DNA from: Komagataeibacter sp. FNDCF1
Lineage (GTDB): Bacteria > Pseudomonadota > Alphaproteobacteria > Acetobacterales > Acetobacteraceae
NCBI RefSeq assembly: GCF_021295335.1
Contig: NZ_JAIWOT010000001.1
Location: 1,677,001 to 1,741,000, forward strand
Length of the DNA stretch: 64,000 nucleotides
Reading direction: 5' to 3'
Shown here: one piece after another, positions 46,535 to 54,760 of the stretch
How the letters are laid out: every line of letters begins with the position of its first letter
Position numbering within the stretch: position 1 is the stretch's first letter
Notes under the pieces: generated by a model
Told to the model about the DNA's origin: nothing
Seen by the model: the letters and a program-made list of their open reading frames with translations, nothing else
Databases searched by the model: none
Program-made: the position numbers and the translations under genes

Positions 46535-47257
46535 ATGAATCCGTTTCGTTTGCCCGACAACGACCTCCCCCTGTCGCATGCCCTCATCCTGAAGGCCGCG
46601 CTGCTGACGATCGGCTATATTGAGGAGAACGGCCCGATCGGCCTTACGCCCAACAAGGCGCTCAAGCGCTATTTTGTCGCGTGGGCCGCCGAGGCATTTG
46701 ACTGGCCAGCCTATACGGTCGAAGACCTCTACGCCGTCAACAAAGTCCTGAATGAGTATGATTTCCCGCCGCTGGTGATCCTGCATGAGGTTCTGCTCAG
46801 CGCGAAGCTCGCACGGCATTTCAAGGGCACCCTGCGGCTGACCGACCTGGCGAGACAACTCAAATCAGAGCCTGCCCGGCTCTGGATGCTGTTGACGACC
46901 CACCTCCTGTTTGTCGTCGACCACAGTCCTTACACCCGAAGCGATGAGCCACTGTTCGGCAACTGGGATATCTTTCTCAACGTCATCAATATCGAGGCCC
47001 AGGTTGCCGTCACCGAAGAGCGGTTATGTTCGGTTCTCTACGGGGGCGAGGAAGAGGATATCCGTCGCCGGGATTTCAAGCTGACCGCCAGTCTTTACGT
47101 CCATGTCCTGCGTCCGCTGTGCTGGGCAGGACTGCTCAACGAGCGCCGAACAGGCACCGGCTTCAGTAGACGGGATTTCTATACCAAAACACCCTTATGG
47201 ACAGCCGCCCTCAGGCTCGAAACGGATCGACACCTGCAGCCAGTGACCCGTCATTGA
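46535..47257 (+). CDS. Conserved plasmid hypothetical protein
   Basis: A 240-residue protein (MNPFRLPDNDLPLSHALILK). It is helical, with blocks such as GPIGLTPNKALKRYFVAWAAEAFDWP and LVILHEVLLSAKLARHFKGTLRLTDLARQL that read like winged-helix/helical repeats seen in uncharacterised plasmid proteins. No catalytic motif. It returns to backbone base composition and is convergent with parB across a shared hairpin. No function is proposed. Confidence 0.65.
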   Translation: MNPFRLPDNDLPLSHALILKAALLTIGYIEENGPIGLTPNKALKRYFVAWAAEAFDWPAYTVEDLYAVNKVLNEYDFPPLVILHEVLLSAKLARHFKGTLRLTDLARQLKSEPARLWMLLTTHLLFVVDHSPYTRSDEPLFGNWDIFLNVINIEAQVAVTEERLCSVLYGGEEEDIRRRDFKLTASLYVHVLRPLCWAGLLNERRTGTGFSRRDFYTKTPLWTAALRLETDRHLQPVTRH

Positions 47258-47297
47258 CCACCGTCGACAGCCTTTCGGGCGCGATATCGTTCCCATA

Positions 47298-47329
47298 TAA
47301 AAGGCGACTTCCGGAGACCGGAAGCCGCC
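47298..47329 (-). terminator. Terminator between converging genes (parB side)
   Basis: On the minus strand GGCGGCTTCCGG-TCT-CCGGAAGTCGCC followed by TTTTAT: a long GC-rich stem with one mismatch and a T-run, 23 bp after the ParB stop. Confidence 0.7.
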
Positions 47330-47351
47330 AATACCATTCAATGGACAGATG

Positions 47352-49409
47352 TTACTCAGCCGCAACCGCGTCGGGGCTGTCGGACATGTCGGTCAGCCCT
47401 TCATCCCCCTCGCTCTGCCCCCACACATCCCTCGTGCGCAGTGCCTCGGGCAACCAGCCCGAACCGTCCAGAAGCCGCTCGGCAGCCTGTGCCATGTCGG
47501 CCTTCTTCAGATGTGCGATGCGGTCGGCGGCATCGTCGCCCCGCGCCTCACGCACGGCTTCGAGGATACGCGCCTTGGTGACGCGACCGAGATAGTTCTC
47601 CACCGTCGGCTGCCAGCCCGCTTCGGCTAGATCGAGCCTCAGCGCGGTGGCAAGCCGGTCGGCGCGGGCCAGCCGCTCCCTGACGCTACGCGCCAGAGAC
47701 GGACCATGGGACGACTCATATAGCGCGTTGACCCCGAAGGACAGGCAATGCGCCAGCAGGGCCAGGCGACTGGTATCATCTAACCCGTCGAGCCACTGCC
47801 AGAGTGCGTCCTCGTCTTCCGGCAGATCGTGCTTCCAGCCCTCGTTGCGCTGGCGCAGCGCGTGGGCGGGAAGGCTGCCGGGCATGTCGGGGGAATGGAC
47901 CTGCAGCGGGATTTCCCGGACATAGGCTTCCAGGCAGTCCGCGCCCGAGACCTGCCAGTAAAGATCGCGCACCAGCGTGTGGAGCAGTTCGGTCAGGCCG
48001 ACATGCGGATTGCCAGCAAACGCATCTCGCAAGGCCAGCGTGCGCCAGGCCGTCAGTTCCGTCAGCAGGCGTTCGGACAACGGCTTCAGCCCGTCTTCCT
48101 CCTCGGGCTCGGTGTCGGGTGCGCCTTCCCTCCTGTCCCCTTCGCCGTCGTCGCCCGCGCTGTGACAGACGACCGCGTCATCATCACCCTTGGGTGCATC
48201 GTGGCGGTTCTCGGACTCCGCCAGCACATCTTCCGGGCGGACGAAGCCCCGTTCGACCAGCAGCGTGCCGTCCGTATCCAGGCTCACGAAGACACCGGCC
48301 CGGACCACGTCCGCCGGATCGAAAGATACTGGGCGTTCTTCCAGCGCCTCAATGGCCTGCTCAATCTCGCCCAAACGGCTATCGATTTCCTCCGGGAACT
48401 CATCGGCCTGCGCGTATTCCGCCTCGATGGTTTCCTGCTCGCTGTGCAGAGCGGTCAGACGCACGACTTCTTCCTCCGAAAGCGCAACAGGCGTGCCCTC
48501 GATCTCCACGAAGTCCCGCGTGTGTCCCCACGGGAAAGACAGCGCCGTTTCGACCCATTTCCAGCCCTCGGCACGGATATCCTCTGCGGCTGACGACAGC
48601 TTTTCCATGACCAACCGGTCGAGCAGGGTCGGATCCTGCAGCCAGCCGCCATCGTCTGCTTCGAACAGGTCACGCATGACGGGACCGCCGGCAGCAAGAT
48701 AGGCGTCCAGCCCGACGAAGCGCACGCGACGATCCGATGCGCGCACGGTTTTTTCCGTCAACATGCGGCGGATCAGATAGGGCTCGCGGTTATGGCTCTG
48801 GGCAATAATCTCCCAGACCTGTTCCTGACGGGCATGATCGTCGCTGATCGAAAAGGCCATGAGCTGTTCCAGCTTCATGCCATCCTGCTCGTAGATCTCA
48901 AGCAGCTTGTCGGAGACTGTCATCAGCCGCAGACGCTGCTTCACCACGGCCGGCACAACGAAAAACGCGGCGGCGATCTCTTCTTCGGACATGCCCTTCT
49001 CCAGCATGTCGCGAAAAGCACGAAACTGGTCCAGTGGATGCAGCGCTACGCGCTGGACGTTTTCGGCCAGGGAATCATCCTCGGCGAGAATGGCCGATCC
49101 GGCCTCGCGCACGACGCAGGGCACCGGGGCGGTCTTCGCCAGTTTCTTCTGCTTCACCAGCAGTTCGAGGGCGCGGAAGCGGCGGCCACCGGCCGGCACT
49201 TCATAAGCGCCGGTTTCTGCCCCCTCCCCGTTCAGGACAGGGCGCACGTTCAGGCTCTGGAGCAACCCGCGACGTTCGATGTCGCGGGCCAGTTCCTCGA
49301 TCGACAGACCGGCCTTCACACGCCGCACGTTGGACTGCGACAGCACCAGCCTGTTGAAAGGGATATCACGGGACGCATTGAGGACGATTTTCTGGATGGC
49401 GCTCGCCAT
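47352..49409 (-). CDS. ParB/KorB-like nuclease-fold DNA-binding protein
   Basis: A 685-residue ParB-family protein. The ParB/Srx domain has IPFNRLVLSQSNVRRVKAG, then YEVPAGGRRFRALELLV (near 70-85) and LAENVQRVALHPLDQFRAF. The HTH region follows (MSEEEIAAAFFVVPAVVKQRL). A long C-terminal extension contains a very acidic linker (about 415-450). Such large ParB proteins are common on alphaproteobacterial conjugative elements and may serve partition or global repression. It is unlinked from parA (34 kb away). Its promoter region carries the 49604 operator. Confidence 0.88.
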   Translation of the reverse strand: MASAIQKIVLNASRDIPFNRLVLSQSNVRRVKAGLSIEELARDIERRGLLQSLNVRPVLNGEGAETGAYEVPAGGRRFRALELLVKQKKLAKTAPVPCVVREAGSAILAEDDSLAENVQRVALHPLDQFRAFRDMLEKGMSEEEIAAAFFVVPAVVKQRLRLMTVSDKLLEIYEQDGMKLEQLMAFSISDDHARQEQVWEIIAQSHNREPYLIRRMLTEKTVRASDRRVRFVGLDAYLAAGGPVMRDLFEADDGGWLQDPTLLDRLVMEKLSSAAEDIRAEGWKWVETALSFPWGHTRDFVEIEGTPVALSEEEVVRLTALHSEQETIEAEYAQADEFPEEIDSRLGEIEQAIEALEERPVSFDPADVVRAGVFVSLDTDGTLLVERGFVRPEDVLAESENRHDAPKGDDDAVVCHSAGDDGEGDRREGAPDTEPEEEDGLKPLSERLLTELTAWRTLALRDAFAGNPHVGLTELLHTLVRDLYWQVSGADCLEAYVREIPLQVHSPDMPGSLPAHALRQRNEGWKHDLPEDEDALWQWLDGLDDTSRLALLAHCLSFGVNALYESSHGPSLARSVRERLARADRLATALRLDLAEAGWQPTVENYLGRVTKARILEAVREARGDDAADRIAHLKKADMAQAAERLLDGSGWLPEALRTRDVWGQSEGDEGLTDMSDSPDAVAAE

Positions 49410-49801
49410 GGCGGGACACTCCGTGACGGACGGGCGGAAGCCTCTCTCCCACCCCTGAATCCGTCACGAAAACCCCACGTCCCTCTTCCTCTCTTCCGGC
49501 CCCGCCAGACACCGGATCGCATCCACGGAACCGCGTAGAGACGGCTTTAAGGAATGCAGGTCCGTGCCAGCCAACCCGCGAGTCGATGCACACCGCGACA
49601 AATTACGACTATTATAGTCGCGCGTTCACCATCTTGTGATAGTGCCGACAGCGATAGCCGCGCGTGTTCGCGACTATCCGAAAGCCCTCTCCGCACGGAA
49701 CATCTCCTTGTTCCCATGTATTTTTCTGTTCACGCCCATCCCGTCCGACATCCAGAGTGCCGTCAGAGCTCACCAAAGGTCCATGCAGAAAGGACGGAAA
49801 G
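49410..49801. other. Divergent regulatory region between parB and the recombinase operon
   Basis: A 390-bp spacer that must hold promoters for both directions. The only strong signal is the 17-bp operator at 49604-49620. No frame in it has a credible ribosome site. Confidence 0.5.
49604..49620. promoter_or_regulatory. 17-bp operator ACGACTA-N3-TAGTCG, second copy
   Basis: ACGACTA-TTA-TAGTCG matches the palindrome at 16868-16884 in both half-sites and in the 3-nt spacing; only the last base differs between the two 17-bp sites. It lies 195 bp upstream of parB and 180 bp upstream of the small gene before the recombinase. Confidence 0.65.
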
Positions 49802-49996
49802 ATGGCACGCCAACGCGATACGATAGCGGACAGGGTGCGGCTCGTTCTCGACGCCCCGGACGCCAACGTGACACCCTTACGCAGTGGAGCCGATCCGCGG
49901 CTGGTCAGTCTGGTCCGGCTTCTGGCCCGTCAGGCCGCACGTGATTTCGTCAACGCTGAAGTGGAGGCCGCGAGGCGACGCGATCTCCAGGATTAG
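49802..49996 (+). CDS. Small protein preceding the serine recombinase (64 aa)
   Basis: MARQRDTIADRVRLVLDAPD, then PRLVSLVRLLARQAARDFVNAEVEAARRRDL: helical and strongly charged. The start has a purine-rich GGACGGAAAG upstream. It stops 12 bp before the recombinase start, so the pair is an operon. Proteins of this type often precede large serine recombinases in alphaproteobacteria; a recombination-directionality or accessory role is a guess from position. Confidence 0.7.
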   Translation: MARQRDTIADRVRLVLDAPDANVTPLRSGADPRLVSLVRLLARQAARDFVNAEVEAARRRDLQD

Positions 49997-50008
49997 GGAG
50001 ATGGGATT

Positions 50009-51802
50009 GTGAAGGTCGCGCTTTATGCCCGCTATTCGTCCGAAAACCAGCGTGATGCCTCGATCGAGGATCAGTTGCGCCTCTGCCGGCTTCACGCGGA
50101 AAAGCAGGGCTGGACGATCGTCGACAGTTACACGGACCGGGCGATCTCGGGTGCCTCCCTGCTCCGCCCCGGCATTCAGGAACTGATCCAGGACGCCACG
50201 CGCGGCCGCTTCACGATCGTGCTGGCCGAAGCCATGGACCGACTGTCACGCGACCAGGAGGATATCGCCGGTCTGTTCAAACGGATGACCTTCTCCGGCG
50301 TGCGGATCATCACCTTGTCCGAGGGCGACGTTACACACCTGCATATCGGCCTCAAGGGTACGATGAACGCCCTGTTCCTCAAGGATCTGGCCGAGAAGGT
50401 CCGGCGTGGCCTGCGCGGACGCGTCGAGGACGGCAAGTCCGGCGGTGGTAATTCCTATGGCTATGACGTGGTACGACAGTTTGACGCGAAGGGTGAGCGC
50501 ATTCGCGGCGACCGGACCATCAACGAGGACGAGGCCCGCACAGTCAGGCGGATCTTCACCGATTACACGCGGGGCAAGTCGTCGCGCACGATCGCCATGG
50601 AACTGAACCGTGACGGCGTTCCGGGGCCACAGGGCCGTGAGTGGGGGCCGTCCACCATTCATGGCAATCGGGAACGCGGCACCGGTATCCTCAACAACGA
50701 GATGTACGTCGGGCGCCTGGTCTGGAACCGGCTGCGCTATCTGAAGGATCCCGATACCGGCAAGCGCGTTTCACGCCTCAATCCTGAATCCGAATGGGTG
50801 ATTCAGGACGTGCCGGAACTGCGGATTGTCGCGCAGGATATGTGGGATGCCGTGAAGGCGCGCCAGGCCGAGACGACTTTCAGCCAGCCCGAACGGGGAA
50901 ACGAGGCGCTCAATGAGCGCCGCCGCCCCCGTCATCTCTTTGCCGGGTTGATCCGTTGCGGCTGTTGTGGCGGCGGCTACAGCATGATCTCGAAGGATCT
51001 GCTCGGCTGCTCGACGGCACGCAACAAGGGCACCTGCGACAACCGGTTGAACATCCGTCGCGACGCGCTGGAGGCATCGGTCCTGAGCGGGCTGCGCACG
51101 CACCTGATGGAACCGGACCTGTTCAAGGAATTCTGCAATGAGTTCACCCGCGAAGTGAACCGCATGCGCATGGAACTGGGTGCCGACCTTGCAGCGATGC
51201 GGAATGAAATTCCTCGCATAGACAGGGAGTTGGATAAACTGCTGAATCTTATCCTTGCCTCAGATGACATTGAGGCCTCCAAGCGGGTCATGAAGAAAAT
51301 GACGGTGCTCGAAGCCCGCAAGGAGGAACTGGAACAGAAGGTTACCAATACCGAGGAGCCGCCTCATCTTCTCCATCCAAACATGGCGGAGATCTACCAG
51401 CAGCGGATCGCGTCTCTCTATGAAAGCCTTCAGGCCGAGGAGACGAAGACCGAGGCGGCCGAGCGCCTGCGCACGCTCGTCTCGCAGATCACGCTCCAGC
51501 CGGCCGATGGCGAACTGGCGATCATCCTGCGCGGCGACCTGGCGGCGATCCTTCAGTTCGCGGCGCATAAGAAAAACGCCACGATCCATCCGGACAGTGG
51601 CGTTCTTGATGCGTTCGTATCACAAGTATCGTTGGTTGCGGGGAACCGCACACTACGATCCCGGCGAAATGTGGCGAATGGTCATTCGCAAGCGTCGTTG
51701 GTTGCGGGGGCAGGATTGCTTCTCAAGTTGCGACAATCGCAAGGTGAGAATAAAGCGGGTTTAGATAATTGTTTTGGAAAGATTTTTTCTGCGCTCGCTT
51801 GA
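50009..51802 (+). CDS. Large serine recombinase
   Basis: A 597-residue integrase-type recombinase. The catalytic domain begins MKVALYARYSSENQRDASIE with nucleophile Ser10 or Ser11 and includes LAEAMDRLSRDQEDIAGLFK. The Recombinase domain follows (GYDVVRQFD..EARTVRRIF), then the zinc ribbon (LIRCGCCGGGYSM..CSTARNKGTCDNR) and a coiled coil (about 385-450). The last 45 residues (SLVAGNRT..SLVAGAGLLLKLRQ) are encoded by duplicated tRNA-end-like sequence, so the C-terminus has been rewritten by insertions at the adjacent attachment site. Confidence 0.93.
   Translation: MKVALYARYSSENQRDASIEDQLRLCRLHAEKQGWTIVDSYTDRAISGASLLRPGIQELIQDATRGRFTIVLAEAMDRLSRDQEDIAGLFKRMTFSGVRIITLSEGDVTHLHIGLKGTMNALFLKDLAEKVRRGLRGRVEDGKSGGGNSYGYDVVRQFDAKGERIRGDRTINEDEARTVRRIFTDYTRGKSSRTIAMELNRDGVPGPQGREWGPSTIHGNRERGTGILNNEMYVGRLVWNRLRYLKDPDTGKRVSRLNPESEWVIQDVPELRIVAQDMWDAVKARQAETTFSQPERGNEALNERRRPRHLFAGLIRCGCCGGGYSMISKDLLGCSTARNKGTCDNRLNIRRDALEASVLSGLRTHLMEPDLFKEFCNEFTREVNRMRMELGADLAAMRNEIPRIDRELDKLLNLILASDDIEASKRVMKKMTVLEARKEELEQKVTNTEEPPHLLHPNMAEIYQQRIASLYESLQAEETKTEAAERLRTLVSQITLQPADGELAIILRGDLAAILQFAAHKKNATIHPDSGVLDAFVSQVSLVAGNRTLRSRRNVANGHSQASLVAGAGLLLKLRQSQGENKAGLDNCFGKIFSALA
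51626..51800 (+). other. Attachment-site-like repeats at the 3' end of the recombinase gene
   Basis: TCGTTGGTTGCGGGG occurs at 51629-51643 and again at 51694-51708. The second copy continues as TGGTTGCGGGGGCAGGATTG (51699-51718) and about 80 further bases that recur, diverged, at 57148-57250. The 20-mer is the complement of a tRNA 3' end including CCA (CAATCCTGCCCCCGCAACCA), the usual target of such recombinases. Confidence 0.6.
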
Positions 51803-51921
51803 TCTTTCCCCAAGCATAGCACCTCCCATGCAAAACCATGACCGTTGTCGCGGCCTGACCTTACCGGCTCAGGTCGGTTCGTATCCACCATCCCCTCATT
51901 CGTACGTCCGCTTTAAGGCAA

Positions 51922-52320
51922 TCACCAAAGACGATTGACGGCGAAGTTATCAAACAAAGCCTCGTTGGAGATCAGCATCATACCCTCGGCCTGCGCCTGG
52001 GCAATCAGGAAACGGTCAAACGGGTCTTTATGAACAATGTTCATCTCGCCCGCGAGACGGGCATGAGTAACGCTGATTGGCAATTCAACGAACCCCTGCC
52101 CGGCAACAATAGCCTCAAAATCCTGCGCCAACAGGGCCGCTCCCGCCAGTTTACCGATGCGGAACTTGGTTGCGACTTCCATGGCCGACGCTGCGCTCAC
52201 GGCTATGACATTATCTTCATCCGCTATGACTTCCTGAGCGCGACGACTCAAATGCTCGTCGCCCGCCAGCCACCAGATCAACGCATGTGTATCAAGCAGT
52301 AACTTCAAGCGAGATTCCAC
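51922..52320 (-). CDS. vapC: VapC-type PIN-domain toxin
   Basis: A 132-residue PIN ribonuclease: LKLLLDTHALIWWLAGDEHLS (first Asp), SAASAMEVATKFRIGKL (Glu), KDPFDRFLIAQAQAEGMMLIS (two Asp) and a terminal segment typical of VapC. It overlaps the antitoxin stop by 16 bp. The toxin would cleave RNA, often tRNA, when the antitoxin is lost. Confidence 0.92.
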   Translation of the reverse strand: MESRLKLLLDTHALIWWLAGDEHLSRRAQEVIADEDNVIAVSAASAMEVATKFRIGKLAGAALLAQDFEAIVAGQGFVELPISVTHARLAGEMNIVHKDPFDRFLIAQAQAEGMMLISNEALFDNFAVNRLW

Positions 52321-52538
52321 CCATCAAGTTCATCGTCGGGTAGGGTCTCATTAAAGGTCTCATCCAGATTGATCTTGCCTTTGAGCGCCCCAAACACGCG
52401 ACGCCCCTGCGGTTCCACCGGCACAAGGCGCACGACGGGTACAGAACCACGCGCGATCACCACATCACCACCCGCAAGCGCTTCGGCAATCAGGCGAGAC
52501 AGGTTGGTTTTGGCATCGTGAACCGAAAACTGGGCCAT
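52305..52538 (-). CDS. Phd/YefM-family antitoxin of the VapC toxin
   Basis: A 77-residue antitoxin: MAQFSVHDAKTNLSRLIAEA followed by GGDVVIARGSVPVVRLVPVE is the Phd/YefM DNA-binding fold; the acidic C-terminus (NLDETFNETLPDDELDGWNLA) would neutralise the toxin. Palindromic TAGCTAA boxes lie just upstream, consistent with autoregulation. Confidence 0.9.
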   Translation of the reverse strand: MAQFSVHDAKTNLSRLIAEALAGGDVVIARGSVPVVRLVPVEPQGRRVFGALKGKINLDETFNETLPDDELDGWNLA

Positions 52539-52548
52539 GAGACATCTC

Positions 52549-52569
52549 CTTAGCTAAGGATATAGCTAA
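52549..52569 (-). promoter_or_regulatory. TAGCTAA operator boxes upstream of the TA operon
   Basis: The palindrome CTTAGCTAAG (52549-52558) and a second TAGCTAA (52563-52569), 11-31 bp upstream of the antitoxin start, form a likely operator overlapping the promoter. Confidence 0.55.
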
Positions 52570-52632
52570 GTGACATCCCTTTGGCAAGGGACGCCTTCTA
52601 CTAGCTTTGTTGCGTAAATGCTCCTAGGGGAC

Positions 52633-52846
52633 CCGAAGATGACGACGGCGCTCCTCGATCGGCTGACCCATCACTGTCACATCCTGGAGACAGGAATTCA
52701 GAGCTACAGGTTCCGCGCCAGCACTGCCTCGCCAAAAAACAGAAAGGACAGATCCTCTTCTTGACCGACCACCTAACTATGCCTGAAATAGCATCCGGCT
52801 GGGTCAATTCCTGATGAAAAAACCGAGTCAGTTCTCAGTGAAAAGC
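52633..52846 (+). mobile_element. IS21-family remnant (end of istB plus terminal repeat)
   Basis: Encodes the last istB residues ([19 protein letters not shown]) and then the right-end sequence with GTCAGTTCTCAGTGAAAA, nearly the same as the intact IS21 at 2613-5103 but with scattered changes. The rest of the element is gone, so this is a deletion scar of a related copy. Confidence 0.8.
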
Positions 52847-52929
52847 AACATCGGAGTTATGATCTAGGAGTTGTGCATGGCGGAAATCGGGACAATTGAT
52901 CGCTCAAATTCGGCCGAATGATCGAGCAA

Positions 52930-53595
52930 TCACTCTCCGGCCTCCAGATCTGCGGCGGCGTTAGATCCCACGTCGATGGATCGATTGGGCCCCCTTGCAA
53001 ATCGGTCCCGGTAGCCAGGGAGGCAGGTGCAATCGCGCGAACGCTCGATACCAATAATTCCGATCACGCTATCCGCGCTTTCTGGGGGTATCCGCATGCG
53101 ACCGTCGCGAAGGGCGAGATAGAGCGCGTCGATGGCGGATTGATCACCGAGGGTGGTAAGCACAGCTGGATGACGGAAGATATCTAGTGACCAGCCCGCC
53201 GCTCGCGCTTTGGCGAGGGCGCGAGCTCGTCCTCTTTTTTCGTCGATGACGGATAAGAAGTTTCTAGTCGCGGCAACAGCGATCGTTGCCGCCTCGCCAT
53301 CGTCCAGCGAAGGCGCGATCGACGTGAGTTCATAAAAAATCTTGTACTCCGTTTCGGTCAGACCGGCGAGCGTCACGGTTCCATTCCTCACGAGACTGTA
53401 CAGGAAACCGTGCTCCCCATTCCTACGGCTTGTCTCGTGTTCCAGTTCTCCAGCCACAATCTCGGGGACGAGAATATCGTTGGGAATGGCTGCGAGTATC
53501 CGTTCGCCGTATTTGCAGGCGTGAAGGTTGATCAGAACACTAGTGTCGAGAACCAGCGGGTTCGCGATATTAATCAGCGAGCTTGAGCAACTCAT
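52930..53595 (-). CDS. PIN-domain protein of the QueC-like operon
   Basis: A 221-residue PIN protein from MSCSSSLINIANPLVLDTSV (Asp at about 17). ILVPEIVAGELEHETSRR carries the Glu and SLDDGEAATIAVAATRNFLSVIDEKRGRARALA the Asp pair, the DUF3368-like layout. Its start overlaps the end of the XRE-ImmA gene by 26 bp, so it is co-translated with it. Its neighbour is not a typical small antitoxin. Ribonuclease effector is the likely role. Confidence 0.82.
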   Translation of the reverse strand: MSCSSSLINIANPLVLDTSVLINLHACKYGERILAAIPNDILVPEIVAGELEHETSRRNGEHGFLYSLVRNGTVTLAGLTETEYKIFYELTSIAPSLDDGEAATIAVAATRNFLSVIDEKRGRARALAKARAAGWSLDIFRHPAVLTTLGDQSAIDALYLALRDGRMRIPPESADSVIGIIGIERSRDCTCLPGYRDRFARGPNRSIDVGSNAAADLEAGE

Positions 53596-54760
53596 CCGTC
53601 TCTCTTTCCTCAAGCTCGATTTGATCAACAATGCCGCGAAGCTCTACTCGACCCACCTTCAGCAATTCGGCCAATTGCCCTTCGGACATCAATCCACGTT
53701 TCCAGGCGGCGTGCGCCATAAGGCTCAGGCGGTGCGAGATCGGTCGATCGGCGTCACTCTTTGCCGGATCGCGGCGATCCGTCATTTCGCCCAGAACCTC
53801 CCGAACATGATCGTCGGTGATGCCGCCGTTGTTCTCGAACCAGGCCCAGGTGCCGCGCTTGACGAGACTCAATTCTTCGAGCCTGAGACCGCAAGCCTGG
53901 CGCGAGATGTTGTACTGTTGGGCAAGGAGGATAATCAGGCGTCGGGTCGTCTTTCCAGTTATCTCCTTTAGTTGGCGAAAGCTTTCCGAGAAGCTTTCTG
54001 CCGGCGTCAGGAACGCGCGGCCAAAGGCGTTTGCGTAGCGTTCATCACGGGACAGGAATTTCTCATCATCCTCGAGCACTTCCGGGGTTTGCCGGGTGCC
54101 ATAGAAATGGCCGACTTCATGAGCCGCGGATTGGATGCGACGTGGCAATGGATGGTTAGCGTTGAGAAGAATGCAGGCGCCGATGCTTTCGTCGTAAGTA
54201 AATAGGCCCGCCACCTTCGAGTTCGAAGAAAGGCGGCGCTGATACAAGCGGATGCCGAGGCCCAGCTCGATAACCGAAAAGATGTCGGCAATCGGCCCTG
54301 GGCCGAGACCCAGCCAATCGCGTAGTTCTTTGGCATGCGTTTCCGCCAACGCAACAACATCACCGTCATTAATGCCGCGCGCCGGCGGGTAATTTCTCCG
54401 TCGCTGGATCCCTAGAATGTTCTCCATTTCAACGTCCGCCTTGATCAGATCGTTGAAGAGCAGAATGGCCTCGGTGGTGTGTGCATCTTCCGTCTCACGC
54501 AGTTTCCGGAAGCGAGGCATCAAATCGGTGTGGACGGCTTCCCTGCGAAGGAGTGCGTTCACAGACACGCCGTAGTGACGAGCCAACATCTGGATTTCCT
54601 GGACGCGCACACGGCGCACGCCCTTCTCAATAGATACCAACGTCGGGCGGGACATACCTATGACTTGGGCCGCGTCATCCTGCCGGATATCCGCGTTCTC
54701 CCGCGCGATGCGCAGTCGACGTCCTATTTCTTGCGCGCTCAGCTCATTCAAATCGGCCAT
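53570..54760 (-). CDS. XRE regulator fused to ImmA/IrrE-type metallopeptidase
   Basis: A 396-residue fusion from MADLNELSAQEIGRRLRIAR (GGAGGG upstream). The N-terminal XRE HTH (about 10-65: DDAAQVIGMSRPTLVSIEKG) is followed by an ImmA/IrrE domain with zinc motif SAAHEVGHFYG (HExxH) and DERYANAFGRAFLTP, where the later Glu is replaced or displaced. C-terminal helices follow. ImmA/IrrE proteins cleave repressors after stress or phage signals. Here it could sense infection and release or regulate the PIN protein encoded directly after it. Confidence 0.85.
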   Translation of the reverse strand: MADLNELSAQEIGRRLRIARENADIRQDDAAQVIGMSRPTLVSIEKGVRRVRVQEIQMLARHYGVSVNALLRREAVHTDLMPRFRKLRETEDAHTTEAILLFNDLIKADVEMENILGIQRRRNYPPARGINDGDVVALAETHAKELRDWLGLGPGPIADIFSVIELGLGIRLYQRRLSSNSKVAGLFTYDESIGACILLNANHPLPRRIQSAAHEVGHFYGTRQTPEVLEDDEKFLSRDERYANAFGRAFLTPAESFSESFRQLKEITGKTTRRLIILLAQQYNISRQACGLRLEELSLVKRGTWAWFENNGGITDDHVREVLGEMTDRRDPAKSDADRPISHRLSLMAHAAWKRGLMSEGQLAELLKVGRVELRGIVDQIELEERETDELLKLAD

